A stretch of 35,127 nucleotides of DNA from an uncultured Eubacteriales bacterium (lineage in GTDB: Bacteria > Bacillota > Clostridia > Oscillospirales > CAG-272), in assembly GCA_958352145.1 (NCBI GenBank), contig CATWNM010000024.1, positions 1 to 35,127 on the forward strand, read 5' to 3'. The position numbers were made by a program, and so were the translations under genes. The notes under the pieces are model-generated. The model was given only the letters and a program-made list of their open reading frames with translations. It was not told where the DNA came from and searched no databases. Positions 33,129 through 35,127 of this stretch are shown here, one piece after another. Every line of letters begins with the position of its first letter. Position 1 is the stretch's first letter.

Positions 33129-34184
33129 TCAGCGAATAATCGTGACGATAAATCCGTCCCAATTATTTCCGGAAACCGTATACATGGCGTCGGACGGAAC
33201 CTCTACCTCCGTTTCCTCTCCGTTTGCCCCGGCGTAATACACTTCATAATGAATTCCGTCATAACTGAATGTCAAATGCTTGCCATCGGCCGGGTATTGA
33301 TAAAGCAGTGCGATATATTCCTCGAGCGTCAGATCGTTTTCGGTCATGTAGGCCGCATGACCGCGGCCCACATACCGAAAATGCCACGGCTCGTCGGTAA
33401 TGCCCGTTACAGACGTCTTTGCTTCCGGATAACGAAGCACAAACCCATATTTCGCAGCGTTGTCATAAATCCATCCGTAAATCGGATCCGCCTGTTCGGC
33501 AGCGGCCAGAGAATAGCTGACACCGGCCGCCGTATATACGTTCATATCAAAAGCATAGCCGGTATGATGCTCGCTGTAGCCGGGCAGCGCGGCAAGCAGC
33601 GCCCCCTGCTCCGCGCCGTACGTCTCCTGATAGGAATCATAGATGGATTTTTGATCGTCGTAGGTGCGGTACGCCTGCGTGATCTGATAATCCCGGTTGC
33701 CGGTTTCGGCAAAATAGGCGTCGAACATCTCGTTGAGCGCCTCAACCACCGTTTTTTTCAGCCGCAGCGCCGTCGAGGAGATCCGATAGCTTGCGCTCTT
33801 GTTGCCGTAAAGCGCGATCAGACCATCGTCCCCCTCGGGAAAACTATATGCGCGCTGAAGCAGTGTTGAGACCAAAATCAAATCTCCTTTGGCCAAATCC
33901 GCTTTCGGCAGGCGGATGATTTCAGTCTGCACATCGACCGGCGGCGCCGAAGTGACCGGCGGCGCGGGCGTCGTTTCCAAAACCGAAACCGGCGTCGTTT
34001 CTCCGGATTCCGACGGTTTGCCTGAGCCAAACAGCCGCACGCCGATCACAATCACCAGCGTCCAGACGGCAATAATGGTAAGGACGAGCAAAAGCGTCAC
34101 CAAAATCCGCACACGCTTTTTCCGCCTGATATACTGCCGTTTTTTTGCCGCCGCCAACGCGTCCATTTCCGGTCGTCTGTTCAT
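33129..34184 (-). CDS. VanY/DacB-like D,D-carboxypeptidase (M15B)
   Basis: A 351-residue peptidoglycan-trimming enzyme that removes the terminal D-Ala from wall pentapeptides. Residues ~25-50 form one membrane anchor after a basic N-terminus. A Thr/Pro/Ser-rich spacer (~54-84) places the enzyme outside the membrane. The M15B zinc site is seen as S204-x-H206-x-x-G209-x-A211-x-D213 and the later EPWH (H268). QAYRTYDDQKSIYDS is the preceding conserved element. About 80 extra residues follow the catalytic domain and look like a small beta domain. The ATG at 34184 has GGGGAAG upstream. It stands alone with its own promoter, with no vanS/vanR or ligase genes nearby, so a normal wall role is more likely than glycopeptide resistance. 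Confidence 0.9.
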   Translation of the reverse strand: MNRRPEMDALAAAKKRQYIRRKKRVRILVTLLLVLTIIAVWTLVIVIGVRLFGSGKPSESGETTPVSVLETTPAPPVTSAPPVDVQTEIIRLPKADLAKGDLILVSTLLQRAYSFPEGDDGLIALYGNKSASYRISSTALRLKKTVVEALNEMFDAYFAETGNRDYQITQAYRTYDDQKSIYDSYQETYGAEQGALLAALPGYSEHHTGYAFDMNVYTAAGVSYSLAAAEQADPIYGWIYDNAAKYGFVLRYPEAKTSVTGITDEPWHFRYVGRGHAAYMTENDLTLEEYIALLYQYPADGKHLTFSYDGIHYEVYYAGANGEETEVEVPSDAMYTVSGNNWDGFIVTIIR

Positions 34185-34258
34185 CGTTTTTCTTCCCCAG
34201 TTCCACAGTTCGCAAGCCGTGCGCGAAGCCCCAACGCCCCGACGCCGCACTTTGTTTT

Positions 34259-34287
34259 ATTTTACCATATCTGCCGGATGCTGTAAA
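34259..34287 (-). promoter_or_regulatory. Promoter of the VanY-like gene
   Basis: Minus strand TTTACA (34287-34282), 17-bp spacer, TAAAAT (34264-34259), 75 bases before the start. Confidence 0.65.
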
Positions 34288-34539
34288 GGAGAAAAAACAA
34301 GATCCTAAAATTTTCGTTTGAAAACCGGAAGTCGGCAGATGCAGCCCCAGCAGCAAAAATCGGGTTTCACCGGCGCAAAATTCAGGAAAAATAATTTCCA
34401 TAGATTTACAAAATTTTATTGATAAGCGCATGCATCTGTGATAAATAAAATTATCGGCACACGTTGAATCATATGCTTACAAAATATAAAAAGAAAAAAC
34501 CGGGTCCTATGGGATTCCCGGCGCATCACCCGGCGTTTT
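34288..34539. other. Intergenic sequence before the right repeat cluster
   Basis: 252 bases, AT-rich, with no supported ORF, promoter or RNA gene. A long open frame starting at a TTG (34464) runs into the repeats and is not considered a gene. Confidence 0.5.
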
Positions 34540-35110
34540 GCAAATCCTGCGCCAAAGCGGCCTTTTATCGGAGTGTAAAAACACACTCACTAATGCAAAA
34601 ATACGCTTGCTCTTGTAGGGAACGCTGTCCTCAGCGTTCCGCAACACATCGCTTCGTAAATTTGTACACGGAACGCCGGGGACGACGTTTCCTACGGTGG
34701 AAACAATTTGCCTTCATCGTATGGCCAAACATTCCGCAAATCCTACGCCGAAGCTGCCTTTTATCGGAATGTAAAAATACACTCGCTTTTGCACGGAACG
34801 TCGGGGACGACGTTCCCTACGAAGAAAATGATTTGCTTCCATCATATGACCAAACATTTCGCAAATCCTGCGCCGAAGCTGCCTTTTATCGGAATGTAAA
34901 AATACACTCGCTTTTGCACGGAACGTCGTCCTCGACGTTCCCTACGAAGAAAATGATTTGCCTCCATCGTATGGCCAAACATTCCGCAAATCTTACGCCG
35001 AAGTCGTCTTTTATCGAAATGTAAAGCCACATTCGCCCTTGTAGGGAACGTCGTCCCCGACGTTCCGCATTTTACCGCTTCGTAAAATTATACACGGAGT
35101 TATCACTTCT
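34540..35110. repeat. Palindromic intergenic repeat cluster (right copy) with 125-bp tandem array
   Basis: Five palindromic units with GGAACG / CGTTCC-type ends at 34619-34640, 34670-34692 (imperfect), 34795-34816, 34920-34941 and 35045-35066. Each unit sits next to TGTAGGGAACG or its reverse, CGTTCCCTAC. The stretch 34736-34860 is repeated at 34861-34985 with about nine differences, and a third, diverging copy starts at 34986. The segment 34612-34675 matches the reverse complement of 5731-5794. No gene is supported up to the window end. Confidence 0.88.
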
Positions 35111-35127
35111 TTAGGAAACGATTTGTT

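Noticed and set aside
33129..34184. Glycopeptide resistance (van) locus
   Set aside because: Only a VanY-like carboxypeptidase is present; no D-Ala-D-Lac ligase, VanH, VanX or VanRS genes lie nearby.
34464..35024. Open plus-strand frame of 186 codons across the right repeat cluster
   Set aside because: It starts at a TTG without a ribosome site and is made of the 125-bp repeats. Because 125 is not a multiple of three, each copy is read in a different frame, so no conserved protein is encoded.

Overview
The window reads as chromosomal DNA of a moderately GC-rich, anaerobic, Gram-positive-type bacterium of the Bacillota, most likely class Clostridia. The main reasons are the gdpP-rplI-dnaB gene order followed by tilS-hpt-ftsH, strong AGGAGG ribosome binding sites, S-layer homology and dockerin modules, a DUF4830 protein and a VanY-type carboxypeptidase. 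The genus cannot be fixed from sequence alone. No rRNA, tRNA, CRISPR array, transposase or prophage gene was seen.

Layout. At 1-512 is the 3' end of serS. It converges on two secreted proteins on the minus strand: an S-layer anchored protein with Cys/His repeats (605-2383) and a GHL10-type glycoside hydrolase (2552-4096). RNase HI (rnhA) and a DUF4830 lipoprotein-like or membrane-anchored protein follow on the plus strand. A cluster of palindromic intergenic repeats (5.68-5.88 kb) precedes gdhA on the minus strand. Next are a Spx/ArsC-like protein and a MarR regulator plus MATE efflux pump pair whose promoter contains a perfect inverted repeat. The polyphosphate operon ppx-ppk (minus) is divergent from a long housekeeping operon (13.8-21.7 kb, plus): gdpP, rplI, dnaB, tilS, hpt, ftsH.

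The section from 21.9 to 29.0 kb is mainly for extracellular carbohydrate work. It holds a stalk-domain protein with a lectin-like C-terminus, a beta-helix/esterase/dockerin protein, and a beta-helix/GH43/Fn3 protein, with a small PPP-type metallophosphatase between the last two. The two large enzymes share an N-terminal repeat module. After this come two translationally coupled CNNM/CorC-type membrane proteins, a zinc-ribbon DUF4234 protein coupled to a DUF2752 protein, and a VanY-like D,D-carboxypeptidase. The right end (34.6-35.1 kb) holds a second, larger cluster of the same palindromic repeat family, including a 125-bp tandem array.

Most of the core genes are ordinary. The parts most worth a second look are the dispersed palindromic repeat family, the shared beta-helix module fused to two different catalytic domains (one with a dockerin but no cohesin in view), the Cys/His repeat S-layer protein, the triple-hairpin region after ftsH, and an in-frame open stretch immediately behind the rnhA stop codon. 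I found no convincing defence system or other clearly new multi-gene system.
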